Source of the DNA: Prevotella sp.
GTDB taxonomy: Bacteria > Bacteroidota > Bacteroidia > Bacteroidales > Bacteroidaceae
Reading direction: 5' to 3'
NCBI GenBank assembly: GCA_017469955.1
Contig: JAFUFJ010000021.1
Location: 20,236 to 84,235, forward strand
Length of the DNA stretch: 64,000 nt
Positions 49,743-58,976 of the stretch are shown in pieces (the stretch's first letter is position 1; each line of letters opens with the position of its first letter). A program made the position numbers and the translations under genes. The notes under the pieces are model-generated. The model did not search any database. It saw only the letters and a program-made list of their open reading frames with translations, and had not been told where the DNA came from.

Positions 49743-52373
49743 ATGATGACTGCAAAAGAAATTCGCGAATCGTACAAGAGATTTTTCGAGTCGAAAGGCC
49801 ACGTAATCGTACCCTCGGCTCCGATGGTAATCAAGGATGATCCCACACTGATGTTCACCAATGCGGGCATGAACCAATGGAAAGACATCATCCTGGGCAC
49901 GAAAAACCCTGAACCAAGACGGCGTGCCGACACGCAAAAGTGCCTGCGCGTGAGCGGCAAGCACAACGATCTTGAGGAAGTAGGCCACGACACCTACCAC
50001 CATACCATGTTTGAAATGCTGGGCAACTGGTCGTTTGGCGACTATTTCAAAGAAGGAGCCATCGACATGGCGTGGGAATATCTGGTAGACGTCCTGAAGC
50101 TGAATCCCGAGAATCTCTATGTGACCGTCTTCGAAGGCGACAGCAAGGAAGGGCTCGACCGTGACGACGAAGCAGCAGGATACTGGATGAAGCACGTGCC
50201 AGAAAGCCACATCATCAACGGCAACAAGCACGACAATTTCTGGGAAATGGGCGACACGGGACCCTGCGGGCCATGCTCTGAGATTCACCTCGACTCGCGT
50301 TCTGAGGAAGAAAAACGGCAGACGGGCATCAGCGGGCGCGACCTTGTGAACAAAGACCATCCGCAAGTCATCGAGATATGGAACATTGTCTTCATGCAAT
50401 ACAACCGCAAAGCCGACGGCTCGCTGGAGAAACTTGCCATGAAAGTGATTGACACGGGCATGGGATTCGAACGCCTCGTACGCGCCCTGCAGGGCAAACA
50501 GTCGAACTATGACACCGACGTCTTCCAGCCAATCATCAAGGAAGAGGAGATACTCACTGGCAAGAGCTACGGAGAAACGGAAGACATCGACGTGGCAATG
50601 CGCGTATGTGCCGACCACCTTCGTGCCGTAGCCTTTGCTATTGCCGACGGTCAGCTGCCGTCAAATGCCAAGGCCGGCTACGTCATCCGGCGCATCTTAC
50701 GCCGTGCTGTGCGCTATGCCTACACGTTCCTCGGACAGAAAGAGGGCTTCCTCTACAAGCTTCTACCCGTACTGATCGAAGAGATGGGCGACGCATTCCC
50801 CGAACTTCCTGCCCAGAGAGAGCTCATAGGACGGGTTATGAAGGAAGAGGAAGAATCGTTCTTGCGCACGCTTGAACGTGGCATTAACCTACTGAACTCG
50901 GCCATGGACGACCTGAAAGCCGAAGGCAAGACGGTGCTCGACGGAGTATCTGCCTTCCGCTTGTTCGACACTTACGGATTCCCGCTCGACCTCACTGAGC
51001 TCATCTGCCGTGAAAACGGCTATACGGTCGACGAAAAACAGTTTGCCGAAGAGATGCAGAAACAGAAGGACCGTGCCCGCAATGCCGCACAAGTAGAGAA
51101 CGGAGACTGGGTGATCGTCAACGAGCAGGCTGAGCAAAACTTCGTAGGATACGACTATACGGAGTACGAATGTCATATCACCAGATACAGGAAAGTGACG
51201 CAAAAAAAGGCGTCATACTATGAACTGGTGCTCGACAACACACCGTTCTATGGCGAAATGGGAGGACAAGTGGGCGACCAAGGCGTGCTGGTTTCTGAGA
51301 ACGAGACGGTGGAAATCGTCGATACAAAACGAGAAAACAACCAGTCAATCCATATCGTCAAGGAGCTGCCAAAGCAGATTGATGCCGACTTTATGGCATG
51401 TGTCGACACCGACAAGCGTGAGGCTTCGGCAGCCAACCATACGGCAACCCACCTGCTTGACTATGCTTTGAAACAGGTATTGGGCGACCATGTGGAGCAG
51501 AAGGGATCGTATGTGTCGGCTGACACACTGCGTTTCGACTTCTCACACTTCCAGAAAGTAACCGACGAAGAGCTCCGGCAAGTGGAACGACTCGTCAATG
51601 ACATGATACGACAGGACATCCCTCTCGACGAACATCGCGACACTCCTCTCGAAGAAGCCAAAAAGATGGGAGCCATAGCCCTATTCGGAGAGAAGTACGG
51701 AGATACGGTTCGCGTAGTGCGTTTCGGCCCATCCTGCGAGTTCTGCGGTGGCATTCACGCCCAGTCTACTGGCCGGATAGGCATGTTTAAGATACTTTCC
51801 GAAAGCAGTGTGGCTGCAGGCATTCGCCGCATAGAAGCCATTACTGGCCGTAATTGCGAAGAAGCCGTCTATGCTCTTGAGGACACAGTAAGGGCAATAA
51901 AGGCATTGTTCAACAACGCAAAAGACCTGAAAGGCGTGCTCGAAAAGTACATGGAAGAACATGACTCAATGAAAAAGAGCATCGAACAGTTCCAGGCACA
52001 AGCCGTAGAACGTACGAAACAAACACTTGTAGACCGCGCACAACTTGTCAACGGAGTACACGTTATCAAGGCAGTTTTGCCCATAGAAGCAGCACAAGCC
52101 AAAGACCTTGCATTCAAGATTCGCGAGGCTTTACCACAACATCTCTTGTGTGTCATAGGCTCAACAGCCCACGAAAAACCCCTGCTTACGGTAATGCTCT
52201 CCGACGACATGGTGAACGATCACGGGCTGAATGCAGGCCAAATGGTGAGAGAAGCCGCACGACTCATCCAAGGAGGCGGTGGAGGTCAGCCCCATTTTGC
52301 TTCCGCAGGCGGGAAACAACTGGACGGAATCAGCGCAGCAGTCGACAAAGTTGTCGAGCTTGCCAAACTGTAA
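49743..52373 (+). CDS. alaS: Alanine-tRNA ligase
   Basis: Charges tRNA-Ala. The 876-residue protein has the N-terminal class II catalytic domain ([33 protein letters not shown]), the editing domain with HTATH and the zinc-binding SCEFCGGIH, and the C-terminal C-Ala domain with [14 protein letters not shown]. The length is typical. It has its own promoter and terminator. Confidence 0.98.
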   Translation: MMTAKEIRESYKRFFESKGHVIVPSAPMVIKDDPTLMFTNAGMNQWKDIILGTKNPEPRRRADTQKCLRVSGKHNDLEEVGHDTYHHTMFEMLGNWSFGDYFKEGAIDMAWEYLVDVLKLNPENLYVTVFEGDSKEGLDRDDEAAGYWMKHVPESHIINGNKHDNFWEMGDTGPCGPCSEIHLDSRSEEEKRQTGISGRDLVNKDHPQVIEIWNIVFMQYNRKADGSLEKLAMKVIDTGMGFERLVRALQGKQSNYDTDVFQPIIKEEEILTGKSYGETEDIDVAMRVCADHLRAVAFAIADGQLPSNAKAGYVIRRILRRAVRYAYTFLGQKEGFLYKLLPVLIEEMGDAFPELPAQRELIGRVMKEEEESFLRTLERGINLLNSAMDDLKAEGKTVLDGVSAFRLFDTYGFPLDLTELICRENGYTVDEKQFAEEMQKQKDRARNAAQVENGDWVIVNEQAEQNFVGYDYTEYECHITRYRKVTQKKASYYELVLDNTPFYGEMGGQVGDQGVLVSENETVEIVDTKRENNQSIHIVKELPKQIDADFMACVDTDKREASAANHTATHLLDYALKQVLGDHVEQKGSYVSADTLRFDFSHFQKVTDEELRQVERLVNDMIRQDIPLDEHRDTPLEEAKKMGAIALFGEKYGDTVRVVRFGPSCEFCGGIHAQSTGRIGMFKILSESSVAAGIRRIEAITGRNCEEAVYALEDTVRAIKALFNNAKDLKGVLEKYMEEHDSMKKSIEQFQAQAVERTKQTLVDRAQLVNGVHVIKAVLPIEAAQAKDLAFKIREALPQHLLCVIGSTAHEKPLLTVMLSDDMVNDHGLNAGQMVREAARLIQGGGGGQPHFASAGGKQLDGISAAVDKVVELAKL

Positions 52374-52377
52374 TAAA

Positions 52378-52414
52378 AAGGTATGAAGGGGTCTTTACGG
52401 CTCCTTCATACCTT
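52378..52414 (+). terminator. alaS terminator
   Basis: AAGGTATGAAGG (52378-52389) pairs with CCTTCATACCTT (52403-52414), 12 bp, followed by ATATTATATA. Confidence 0.75.
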
Positions 52415-52499
52415 ATATTATATACAGAGAGCGCAGACATCAAGCGGAAAAAGAATCGCTGGACTGCGATCATTTCAATTATCTTAAATCTGGAAACCA

Positions 52500-54509
52500 A
52501 TGAAGAGAGCAATGCTATCAATCCTGCTGTTGGCATCATTCGCCATGAAAATGACATCCCAAGAGCCGGTATCCAACCGTGCTCCACTTGCAGAAAAGAC
52601 GTATATGCAGCTGCCTTTGGGAAACATACGTGCCGAAGGATGGATGCTTGAACAGCTAAACCGCATGAAAACCGGACTGACTGGCCACCTTGACGAGGCC
52701 TATGAAAAGGTATGCGGACCACGAAACTGCTGGATTGGTGGCGACGGTGATGCATGGGAACGCGGACCTTACTGGATTGATGGTCTGCTCCCTCTGGCCT
52801 ACATTCTTGACGATAACGACCTTAAAAAGAAGGTGCAACCATGGGTGGAATGGGCTCTTTCTTCCCAACAAGAGAGCGGACAGTTCGGACCAACCGTTGA
52901 CCGTCCTTACGAATCTGGGCTGCAACGTGACAATGCACAAGACTGGTGGCCACGCATGGTGATGCTGAAAATCATGCAGCAATACTATCAGGCTACGGGT
53001 GATCGGCGCGTAATTACCTTCCTTACCCGATACTTTCGTTATCAGCTGGAGGAACTTCCAAAGAATAATCTCGGCCATTGGAGCTTCTGGGGACAGCGCA
53101 GAGGCGGTGACAACTTGCAGGTCGTTTACTGGCTTTACAACCTTACTGGCGAGGAATTCCTGCTGAAACTCGCCGAGATAATCCACAGGCAAACCCATGA
53201 CTGGACAAGAATCTTCACCACTGGCGATGAACTTTACCGCCAGCTAAGCCTCCATTGTGTCAACCTCGGACAAGGATTCAAGGAGCCAGTCGTATACTAT
53301 CAGCAGTCGAAAGACAAGAAACATCTCGAAGCACCCAAACAAGCCTTGCGCACAATCAAGAAGACTATCGGCCTTCCAACTGGCCTTTGGGGAGGAGATG
53401 AGTTGATACGTTTCGGTGAGCCTACTGTGGGTTCAGAGCTATGTACGGCCACAGAGATGATGTTTTCGCTTGAAAGTATGCTCGAAATCACTGGCGATAC
53501 CGAGTGGGCAGACTACTTGGAGCGTGTGGCATACAATGCACTTCCCACCCAGCATGACGACGACTTTCAGTCACGCCAGTACTATCAGCAGACCAATCAG
53601 GTGGCCATTTATCCTGGATGGAGGCAGTTTTCTACTCCACATGACGATACAGACCTGCTCTTTGGGGTGCTCAATGGCTATCCGTGTTGTACCTGTAATA
53701 TGCATCAAGGGTGGCCTAAATTGGTGCAAAACCTATGGTATGCTACTGCCGACCACGGTCTTGCTGCGCTTGTTTACGGCCCTTCTTCCGTGAGCACTGT
53801 GCTGTCTAACGGAGAAAATGTTACCATCCATGAGTCAACCAACTATCCCTTCGACGAGGAAATCCGTTTTACAATCAGCCTGAACAACAGGACGAAAGCG
53901 ACCGTTGATTTTCCCCTGCATCTGCGCATTCCGACATGGTGTAAGGATGCCCTTGTGACGATCAATGGCGAGACTTTCGATGCAGAATCCAATGCAGGAT
54001 CGATCATTATCATCAACCGTACATGGAAAGACGGCGATGTTGTTGCCCTTGAACTGCCGATGACGGTCGGCTCAAGCCGTTGGTATGGAGGCAGCGCCTG
54101 TATCGAACGTGGCCCGCTGGTCTATGCATTGAAGATGGAAGAACATTGGGAAAAGAAGGAGTTTGATGCCGAACATGCCGGTCAGTACGGTTCTTGGTAC
54201 TATGAAGTCAGCAGTCCTACGCCATGGAACTATGGCCTTCGCCGTCATGTTGTCGACCATCCGTCGGAAAACATCGAGGTAATCAAGAACGAGAATACAG
54301 GCTCCTATCCCTGGAATGTGGCCAATGCACCCGTCACGTTGCGGGTGAAAGCCCTCAGAATGAAAGACTGGACGATGGCACGAAACTCATGTGGGCCGAT
54401 CAGCTATTTCACCCAACAGGGGCGTGACTATGATGAAGACGAACCGACTATCGAACTGATTCCCTACGGATGCACCACCCTTCGCATCACAGAGTTCCCC
54501 GTAAGATGA
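52500..54509 (+). CDS. Glycoside hydrolase family 127-type beta-L-arabinofuranosidase
   Basis: Secreted enzyme of 669 residues (DUF1680/GH127 superfamily) that removes beta-L-arabinofuranose, as in plant extensins and arabinans. A signal peptide (MKRAMLSILLLASFAMKMTSQ) is followed by an (alpha/alpha)6 barrel and C-terminal beta-sandwiches. The zinc and catalytic cysteines lie at 396, 397 and 399 in PCCTCNMHQGWPKLVQNLWY. GNIRAEGWMLEQLNRMKTGLTGHL and GDGDAWERGPYWIDGLLPLA are family signatures. It is followed by the aldo/keto reductase and a second glycosidase on the same strand, a small arabinoside-use cluster. Confidence 0.9.
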   Translation: MKRAMLSILLLASFAMKMTSQEPVSNRAPLAEKTYMQLPLGNIRAEGWMLEQLNRMKTGLTGHLDEAYEKVCGPRNCWIGGDGDAWERGPYWIDGLLPLAYILDDNDLKKKVQPWVEWALSSQQESGQFGPTVDRPYESGLQRDNAQDWWPRMVMLKIMQQYYQATGDRRVITFLTRYFRYQLEELPKNNLGHWSFWGQRRGGDNLQVVYWLYNLTGEEFLLKLAEIIHRQTHDWTRIFTTGDELYRQLSLHCVNLGQGFKEPVVYYQQSKDKKHLEAPKQALRTIKKTIGLPTGLWGGDELIRFGEPTVGSELCTATEMMFSLESMLEITGDTEWADYLERVAYNALPTQHDDDFQSRQYYQQTNQVAIYPGWRQFSTPHDDTDLLFGVLNGYPCCTCNMHQGWPKLVQNLWYATADHGLAALVYGPSSVSTVLSNGENVTIHESTNYPFDEEIRFTISLNNRTKATVDFPLHLRIPTWCKDALVTINGETFDAESNAGSIIIINRTWKDGDVVALELPMTVGSSRWYGGSACIERGPLVYALKMEEHWEKKEFDAEHAGQYGSWYYEVSSPTPWNYGLRRHVVDHPSENIEVIKNENTGSYPWNVANAPVTLRVKALRMKDWTMARNSCGPISYFTQQGRDYDEDEPTIELIPYGCTTLRITEFPVR

Positions 54510-54606
54510 CGGCAAGTGCAAGGGTTCGCAAGGAGCATTCCATCCCTTCCCCCACCTATTCATATCGAGACAGGTACACTATACATACACATCAAAAGCA
54601 AACAGC

Positions 54607-55563
54607 ATGGACTTGAAAGGAATCTATCTGGCCGACGACCGTCGCTATGACGACGGAAACCTCTATGTTCGCTGCGGAAAGAGCGGCATTAACCTGCCGA
54701 AGATAAGCCTTGGCTTCTGGCATAACTTCGGCGGAACCGACCCCTACGAGCGAAGCAGGGCCATCACTCATTATGCATTTGACCACGGAATCACCCACTT
54801 CGACCTTGCCAACAACTACGGTCCCCCTTACGGAAGTGCCGAAGAAACGATGGGACGTCTGATGGACGATGACTTCCGTCCTTACCGAGATGAGTTGTTT
54901 ATCAGCAGCAAAGCGGGCTATGATATGTGGCCCGGTCCCTATGGAAACTGGGGCTCGCGCAAGTATCTTATGGCCAGCATCGACCAGAGTTTACGACGTA
55001 TGCGCTTAGACTATGTCGACTTGTTCTATAGCCATCGTTTCGACCCCGAGACCCCTATTGAGGAGACTTTGCAAGCCTTGGTGGACATCGTCCGCCAGGG
55101 AAAGGCTCTGTATGTAGGCATTTCAAACTGGCCTTTAGAGCCATTGAAGGCTGCCGAAAAGTATCTTCGCGAGCACGATGTGCCCCTGCTCATCTATCAA
55201 GGACGCCTCAACCTCATCGACAGGGCACCCATGGAACAGGGTATTCTCGACTTCTGCCACGAGAGCGGAGTAGGCTTTATCGCCTTCTCGCCTCTCGCTC
55301 AAGGCCTGCTTACCGACCGATATCTCAACGGAATACCGGCCGATTCGCGCATGGCACGTGAGTTTCATCTCAAGTCAAGCCGCCTGACGCCCGAGTATTT
55401 TGCCTACATTGCAGAGCTGAAAGACAAGGCCGAATGCCAAGAAAAGACCATTGCCGAGGCAGCCTTGGCATGGGTGCTCGAGCAGAAAGGCGTCACTTCT
55501 GTCCTGACAGGTGCCAGTTCTGTGGACCAACTGGCCAAGAACCTGCGGTGCGTCCGTCCCTGA
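54607..55563 (+). CDS. Aldo/keto reductase (YghZ-like)
   Basis: NADPH-dependent cytoplasmic reductase of 318 residues, most like L-glyceraldehyde 3-phosphate reductases. The nucleotide and active-site features are in LPKISLGFWHNFGG, HFDLANNYGPPYGSAEETMG (Asp and Tyr of the tetrad), ISSKAGYDMW (Lys) and FYSHRFDPETPIEET (His). It has no signal peptide. It lies 97 nt after the GH127 gene and 50 nt before the GH43-like gene, so it may process a sugar released by them; the exact substrate is unknown. Confidence 0.92.
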   Translation: MDLKGIYLADDRRYDDGNLYVRCGKSGINLPKISLGFWHNFGGTDPYERSRAITHYAFDHGITHFDLANNYGPPYGSAEETMGRLMDDDFRPYRDELFISSKAGYDMWPGPYGNWGSRKYLMASIDQSLRRMRLDYVDLFYSHRFDPETPIEETLQALVDIVRQGKALYVGISNWPLEPLKAAEKYLREHDVPLLIYQGRLNLIDRAPMEQGILDFCHESGVGFIAFSPLAQGLLTDRYLNGIPADSRMAREFHLKSSRLTPEYFAYIAELKDKAECQEKTIAEAALAWVLEQKGVTSVLTGASSVDQLAKNLRCVRP

Positions 55564-55613
55564 AGGCAGGCATTACTGCTACCATCATCCTCCACTTTAA
55601 CACGATTAGAATC

Positions 55614-56621
55614 ATGAAAAAGAAGTTTTTCCTGCTGCTCGCCATGACCTTCATGGCGCAGATTTCCCATGCCCAACAGCATAAGGCGCCAGCTCCCATG
55701 TTCAGAGACCCCGTGACTGACGGCGCAGCCGACCCCGTTGTTTTCTATAACCGCAAAGAGAAGGCCTGGTGGATGCTGTATACTCAGCGCCGGGCCAACA
55801 GCGAAACAGCCGACGTTGCCTACTGTTTCGGCAATCCAATCGGCATTGCCGAGAGCGTCGACCATGGCAGTTCATGGTATTACCGGGGCACTCTTGACCT
55901 CGATTTTGAGCGCGGACACAACACGTTCTGGGCTCCTGACGTGGTCTATTATCGGGGCACCTACCACCTTTTTGTCACCTATAAACGCGGAGTACAGAAC
56001 CATTGGGGAGGCACGGCCCGCATGATTCACTACACAAGTAAGAACGGTTGGGACTGGAAATACAAAGGTCCGCTGGATCTTGGCGAGAAGAATATCATCG
56101 ACATCTCGCTCTGTCAAGACGAGAAAGGACTATGGCACGCCTGGTACAAGAAAGACGATCAGGCCAATATCTGGACTTCTGAAAGCCGAGACCTGAAGCA
56201 CTGGACGCCCGGAAAGCCTGCCCAAACCGAGGGCGCATGTGAGGGTCCGAAGGTATTTCGCTTTGCGGGCTACTACTGGATGCTCACCGACGAGTGGCAC
56301 GGCATGCGCGTCTATCGCTCGTCAGACTTGCAGACGTGGCAGCGACAGGGACTCATTCTCACCGACGGGACACAGCGTCCCGACGATCAACCCAGCGGAG
56401 CACACGGCGACGTGGTGGTGGTTGACGGAAAGGCCTACGTGGTCTATTTCACGCATCCCGAACGAAAGACCCACGGAGAAGCCCACATGAACGCCTCGGG
56501 CAACTACCCTTATGAGGAACGCCGGTCGTCCATCGAATGCGGAGAGCTGGTCTTCCAAGACGGAACTCTTGTGTGCAACCGCACTGACTTCGACTTCTTC
56601 CTGCCCGACTTGGCCGACTAA
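55614..56621 (+). CDS. Secreted GH43/GH117-like beta-propeller glycosidase
   Basis: Exported protein of 335 residues with signal peptide (MKKKFFLLLAMTFMAQISHAQ). A five-bladed propeller is indicated by the acidic DGAADPVVFYN at the start, the WAPDVVYYRGTYHLFVTYKRG middle and the later ACEGPKVFRFAGYYWMLTDEWHG. The layout is GH43-like but the leading motif is AADP rather than RDP, so a related family (GH117 or a GH43 subgroup) is equally possible. The start at 55614 begins the signal peptide; the frame upstream overlaps the reductase gene. It is the third gene of the cluster. Confidence 0.78.
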   Translation: MKKKFFLLLAMTFMAQISHAQQHKAPAPMFRDPVTDGAADPVVFYNRKEKAWWMLYTQRRANSETADVAYCFGNPIGIAESVDHGSSWYYRGTLDLDFERGHNTFWAPDVVYYRGTYHLFVTYKRGVQNHWGGTARMIHYTSKNGWDWKYKGPLDLGEKNIIDISLCQDEKGLWHAWYKKDDQANIWTSESRDLKHWTPGKPAQTEGACEGPKVFRFAGYYWMLTDEWHGMRVYRSSDLQTWQRQGLILTDGTQRPDDQPSGAHGDVVVVDGKAYVVYFTHPERKTHGEAHMNASGNYPYEERRSSIECGELVFQDGTLVCNRTDFDFFLPDLAD

Positions 56622-56707
56622 CCCTTCGGCAACAGCCACCATTCCCGGGGCAAAGCGAGGCCTTCCAAGACCTTCATCTCAAAGATGATGCGCGAGAAAG
56701 GGCATGT

Positions 56708-56804
56708 TTCCTGAACGTACATCATAGATGTATGAACCGTACCAACGACATGTATGAAGCATACACCTTAGATGTACGGAGCATACCAACGGCATGTACG
56801 ACAC
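56708..56804. repeat. 22-bp-period dyad array, copy C
   Basis: GTATGAACCGTAC (56730), GTATGAAGCATAC (56752) and GTACGGAGCATAC (56774) are spaced exactly 22 bp. Half units lie at 56708 (TTCCTGAACGTAC ending) and 56796 (GTACGACAC). CAACGGCATGTACG at its right edge is identical to copy A (6717-6730). It lies between the convergent 3' ends of the GH43-like gene and rsmD. Confidence 0.85.
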
Positions 56805-56887
56805 AAAAAGAGCAGAGGCGCGCCTTGCGCTTCTGCTCTTTCTTTTGCAGGAACCTGCCGATGGCAGCCGTGTTTCGGAGGCGTTGC

Positions 56888-57490
56888 CTACTTGAACAGC
56901 GAGAAATTGACGCTGCCATAGGCCCGATGCTCGACGAAATGGGGATGGGCCGAGAAGTCGTTCTGCCTGCCGTGCTCAAGAACAAAGAGCCCGTCTGGCG
57001 CCAGAAGATCGGCAGAAAAGACCAGGTCGGGAAGCTTCTGAAGGTCGGGAAGCTGGTATGGCGGATCGGCAAAGACAAGGTCGAAGGGTTGCTTGGACGA
57101 CTTCAGAAAACGGAAAACGTCGCCCCTGATGAGCACGTGGGCAGTGTCGCCCAGCTTCTGTACACACTGCTGTATGAAGCGGGCATGGTCTTTGTCGAGC
57201 TCTACGCTGACCACTTGCGGGCATCCCCGGGAGAGCAATTCGAGCGAAATGCTTCCAGTCCCGGCAAAAAGGTCGAGCGCCCTGGCCGTGTCATAGTCGA
57301 CATATGCATTGAGCACATTAAAGATATTCTCCTTGGCAAAGTCGGTCGTGGGCCTTGCCTTGAAGGTGCGCGGGATGTCAAAGTGCCGTCCCTTGTATTT
57401 TCCTGTGATGACTCTCAAAATGAATGGTGTTAGAAGTGGTGAACATTGGTACGCGTCGGGCCCCGGAAAGCTGCCAGCCTGCGAGGGCAA
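56888..57490 (-). CDS. rsmD: 16S rRNA (guanine966-N2)-methyltransferase
   Basis: SAM-dependent methyltransferase of the small ribosomal subunit. Features are RVITGKYKGRHFDIP near the start, ENIFNVL, the SAM-binding ALDLFAGTGSISLELLSRG and the catalytic DPPY in LVFADPPYQLP. Homologues start at the RVI(S/T)GKYKG strand, which is preceded here by a TTG at 57418; an ATG at 57490 adds 24 residues without homology but sits 10 nt after the upstream stop. Either is possible. It is downstream of the DUF3822 gene, its usual partner in Bacteroidota. Confidence 0.94.
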   Translation of the reverse strand: MPSQAGSFPGPDAYQCSPLLTPFILRVITGKYKGRHFDIPRTFKARPTTDFAKENIFNVLNAYVDYDTARALDLFAGTGSISLELLSRGCPQVVSVELDKDHARFIQQCVQKLGDTAHVLIRGDVFRFLKSSKQPFDLVFADPPYQLPDLQKLPDLVFSADLLAPDGLFVLEHGRQNDFSAHPHFVEHRAYGSVNFSLFK

Positions 57491-57499
57491 CCGTCCTGT

Positions 57500-58315
57500 C
57501 TATCTGCCTTTTGCGAAAAGGGTCATCATGTCAAGGGGCATTCCTGCGACCTGCGTAATGGGCGCTCTGTTGAATTCTGCCGTAGGATTGACGACGAACA
57601 CCTGCTGCAAATACTGCCTGAGCACCTTGACAACCTGGTCGCTGCTCTCCACGCTCCCGCAGAGAAACAGGGTGTCGGCCGTGCTCTCATAGCCCAGTTG
57701 CTTCCATACATAAAGCAGGAAATAGACGGCATCGAGATCGTGGGTGTAGTCGAAGGCATTGTAGAACTTGAAGCGGTTCTTGCCAAAGCTGAAGGCTTCT
57801 ATCCTGTTGTCGTGGAAGTAGGCATAGAGTTTTTCCTGGCTTCCGGAAAAGCTGCGATGGTGAAGGAAGGTCCAGACAGGCTGCATCAACGGCATGTAGC
57901 GGGCGTTCGGACAGTGTTCTTCCACGACACTTGCCCAGCTCTTTGCCACAGGATAGGCAGCAATGGCGCTCAGGTCGGGCAGCACTGCCGTCTGGAGCAC
58001 TTTGCCTTTAAGGCTCGAGAAGGCATGCTCGTAGAGGATTTCCAGTTCAGGTTCGCGCAATTCATCCAAGGGAACCAGCATGACAGGCGAGTCTATCATC
58101 ACCTGTACGTGGCCGTAAGACTGGCGCAAGAGGGCCTGGTTTCCGAAAGCTTCCTTGAGATTGGCAGCCATGGAGATGCCTGCCGACAAGGGATATTTCT
58201 TGTATTCAACCTGACTACCCGTGTCGTTTGAGCATGCAAAGGAAAAAGCATTACCGCTGATGCGCAGCGTAATGCGGGTGTAAAGATCGGCATCCAGCCC
58301 TTTTGTCGTGTCCAT
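57500..58315 (-). CDS. DUF3822 family protein
   Basis: Cytoplasmic protein of 271 residues characteristic of Bacteroidota, next to rsmD as usual. LRISGNAFSFACS at the start, the YAYFHDNRIEAFSFGKNRFKFYNAF segment and LFLCGSVES suggest an actin/HSP70-like (ASKHA) fold, similar to type IV pilus PilM-like ATPases, but I cannot see a complete phosphate-binding set. Function unknown. Confidence 0.85.
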   Translation of the reverse strand: MDTTKGLDADLYTRITLRISGNAFSFACSNDTGSQVEYKKYPLSAGISMAANLKEAFGNQALLRQSYGHVQVMIDSPVMLVPLDELREPELEILYEHAFSSLKGKVLQTAVLPDLSAIAAYPVAKSWASVVEEHCPNARYMPLMQPVWTFLHHRSFSGSQEKLYAYFHDNRIEAFSFGKNRFKFYNAFDYTHDLDAVYFLLYVWKQLGYESTADTLFLCGSVESSDQVVKVLRQYLQQVFVVNPTAEFNRAPITQVAGMPLDMMTLFAKGR

Positions 58316-58394
58316 ATAAAATCAAAATGAGGAGGAAACGCCCGCTTCCTCCGTACTTGGGAAATGCATAACACACAGGGACTAACCCCTGAGA

Positions 58395-58625
58395 CTATTT
58401 CAACTTAGCATAGAGCCACAGCACAATACTGGCACCTACGACAGCACAGACGAGCTCTCCAAGGCAACCTCCGGCCTGGATGCCAAGCAAACCAAACGCC
58501 CAACCGCCAACAATACCGCCCAGAAGGCCAAGGAAAAGGTCGACGAGCAAGCCCTTGCCTGCCCCACTTGTCAGCTTACTGGCTATGAAACCTGCCAGAA
58601 TGCCCATGATGATTGATCCGATCAT
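58395..58625 (-). CDS. GlsB/YeaQ/YmgE family small membrane protein
   Basis: Seventy-six-residue, very hydrophobic protein with three Gly-rich spans: MGILAGFIASKLTSGAGKGLL, LGLLGGIVGGWAFGLLG and LVCAVVGASIVLWLYAKLK. The pattern matches the family formerly called transglycosylase-associated proteins, linked to stress. A 57-residue membrane protein is encoded 43 nt upstream on the same strand. Confidence 0.93.
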   Translation of the reverse strand: MIGSIIMGILAGFIASKLTSGAGKGLLVDLFLGLLGGIVGGWAFGLLGIQAGGCLGELVCAVVGASIVLWLYAKLK

Positions 58626-58667
58626 AATTCTTTCTTTCTATTATATAACAATAAGTACATGCAGCCG

Positions 58668-58841
58668 TCACTGCTCGAAAAGGGCCGTATCTTGCACACT
58701 TTCCACAGCCTCTACCTGCTCTTCCACAGCCTCTCCCGACAGCCTTTGGCCTGTGTCTATGGCGTTTTTCACACTGAGAAAACAGATCAGCAACAGGGCA
58801 AAAATGCAGAACATCAAGATATAATTATGATTCATTTTCAT
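58668..58841 (-). CDS. Small single-span membrane protein, hypothetical
   Basis: Fifty-seven residues from MKMNHNYILMFCIF: one N-terminal span (NYILMFCIFALLLICFLSV) and an acidic, Val/Glu-rich tail (GEAVEEQVEAVESVQD). The composition is that of a real small membrane protein, and it lies 43 nt upstream of the GlsB-type gene. An alternative start two codons later is equally possible. I recognise no family. Confidence 0.5.
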   Translation of the reverse strand: MKMNHNYILMFCIFALLLICFLSVKNAIDTGQRLSGEAVEEQVEAVESVQDTALFEQ

Positions 58842-58861
58842 TTCTTTTCCGGAATTCTTTG

Positions 58862-58869
58862 TATTTTTG
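58862..58869 (+). promoter_or_regulatory. -7 box TATTTTTG ahead of the helicase-SprT pair
   Basis: TAnnTTTG about 108 nt upstream of the helicase start; no clear -33 TTG. Confidence 0.45.
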
Positions 58870-58976
58870 CAGTTGCTTGGTAAGATAAGAAAGCTTGAAA
58901 ATCGGCCCAGAACCCCAATGGCTACGGCCTTTCTCCAGCATATCTGCCGACAAATGTACAAAAAGTTTTCGTAATA

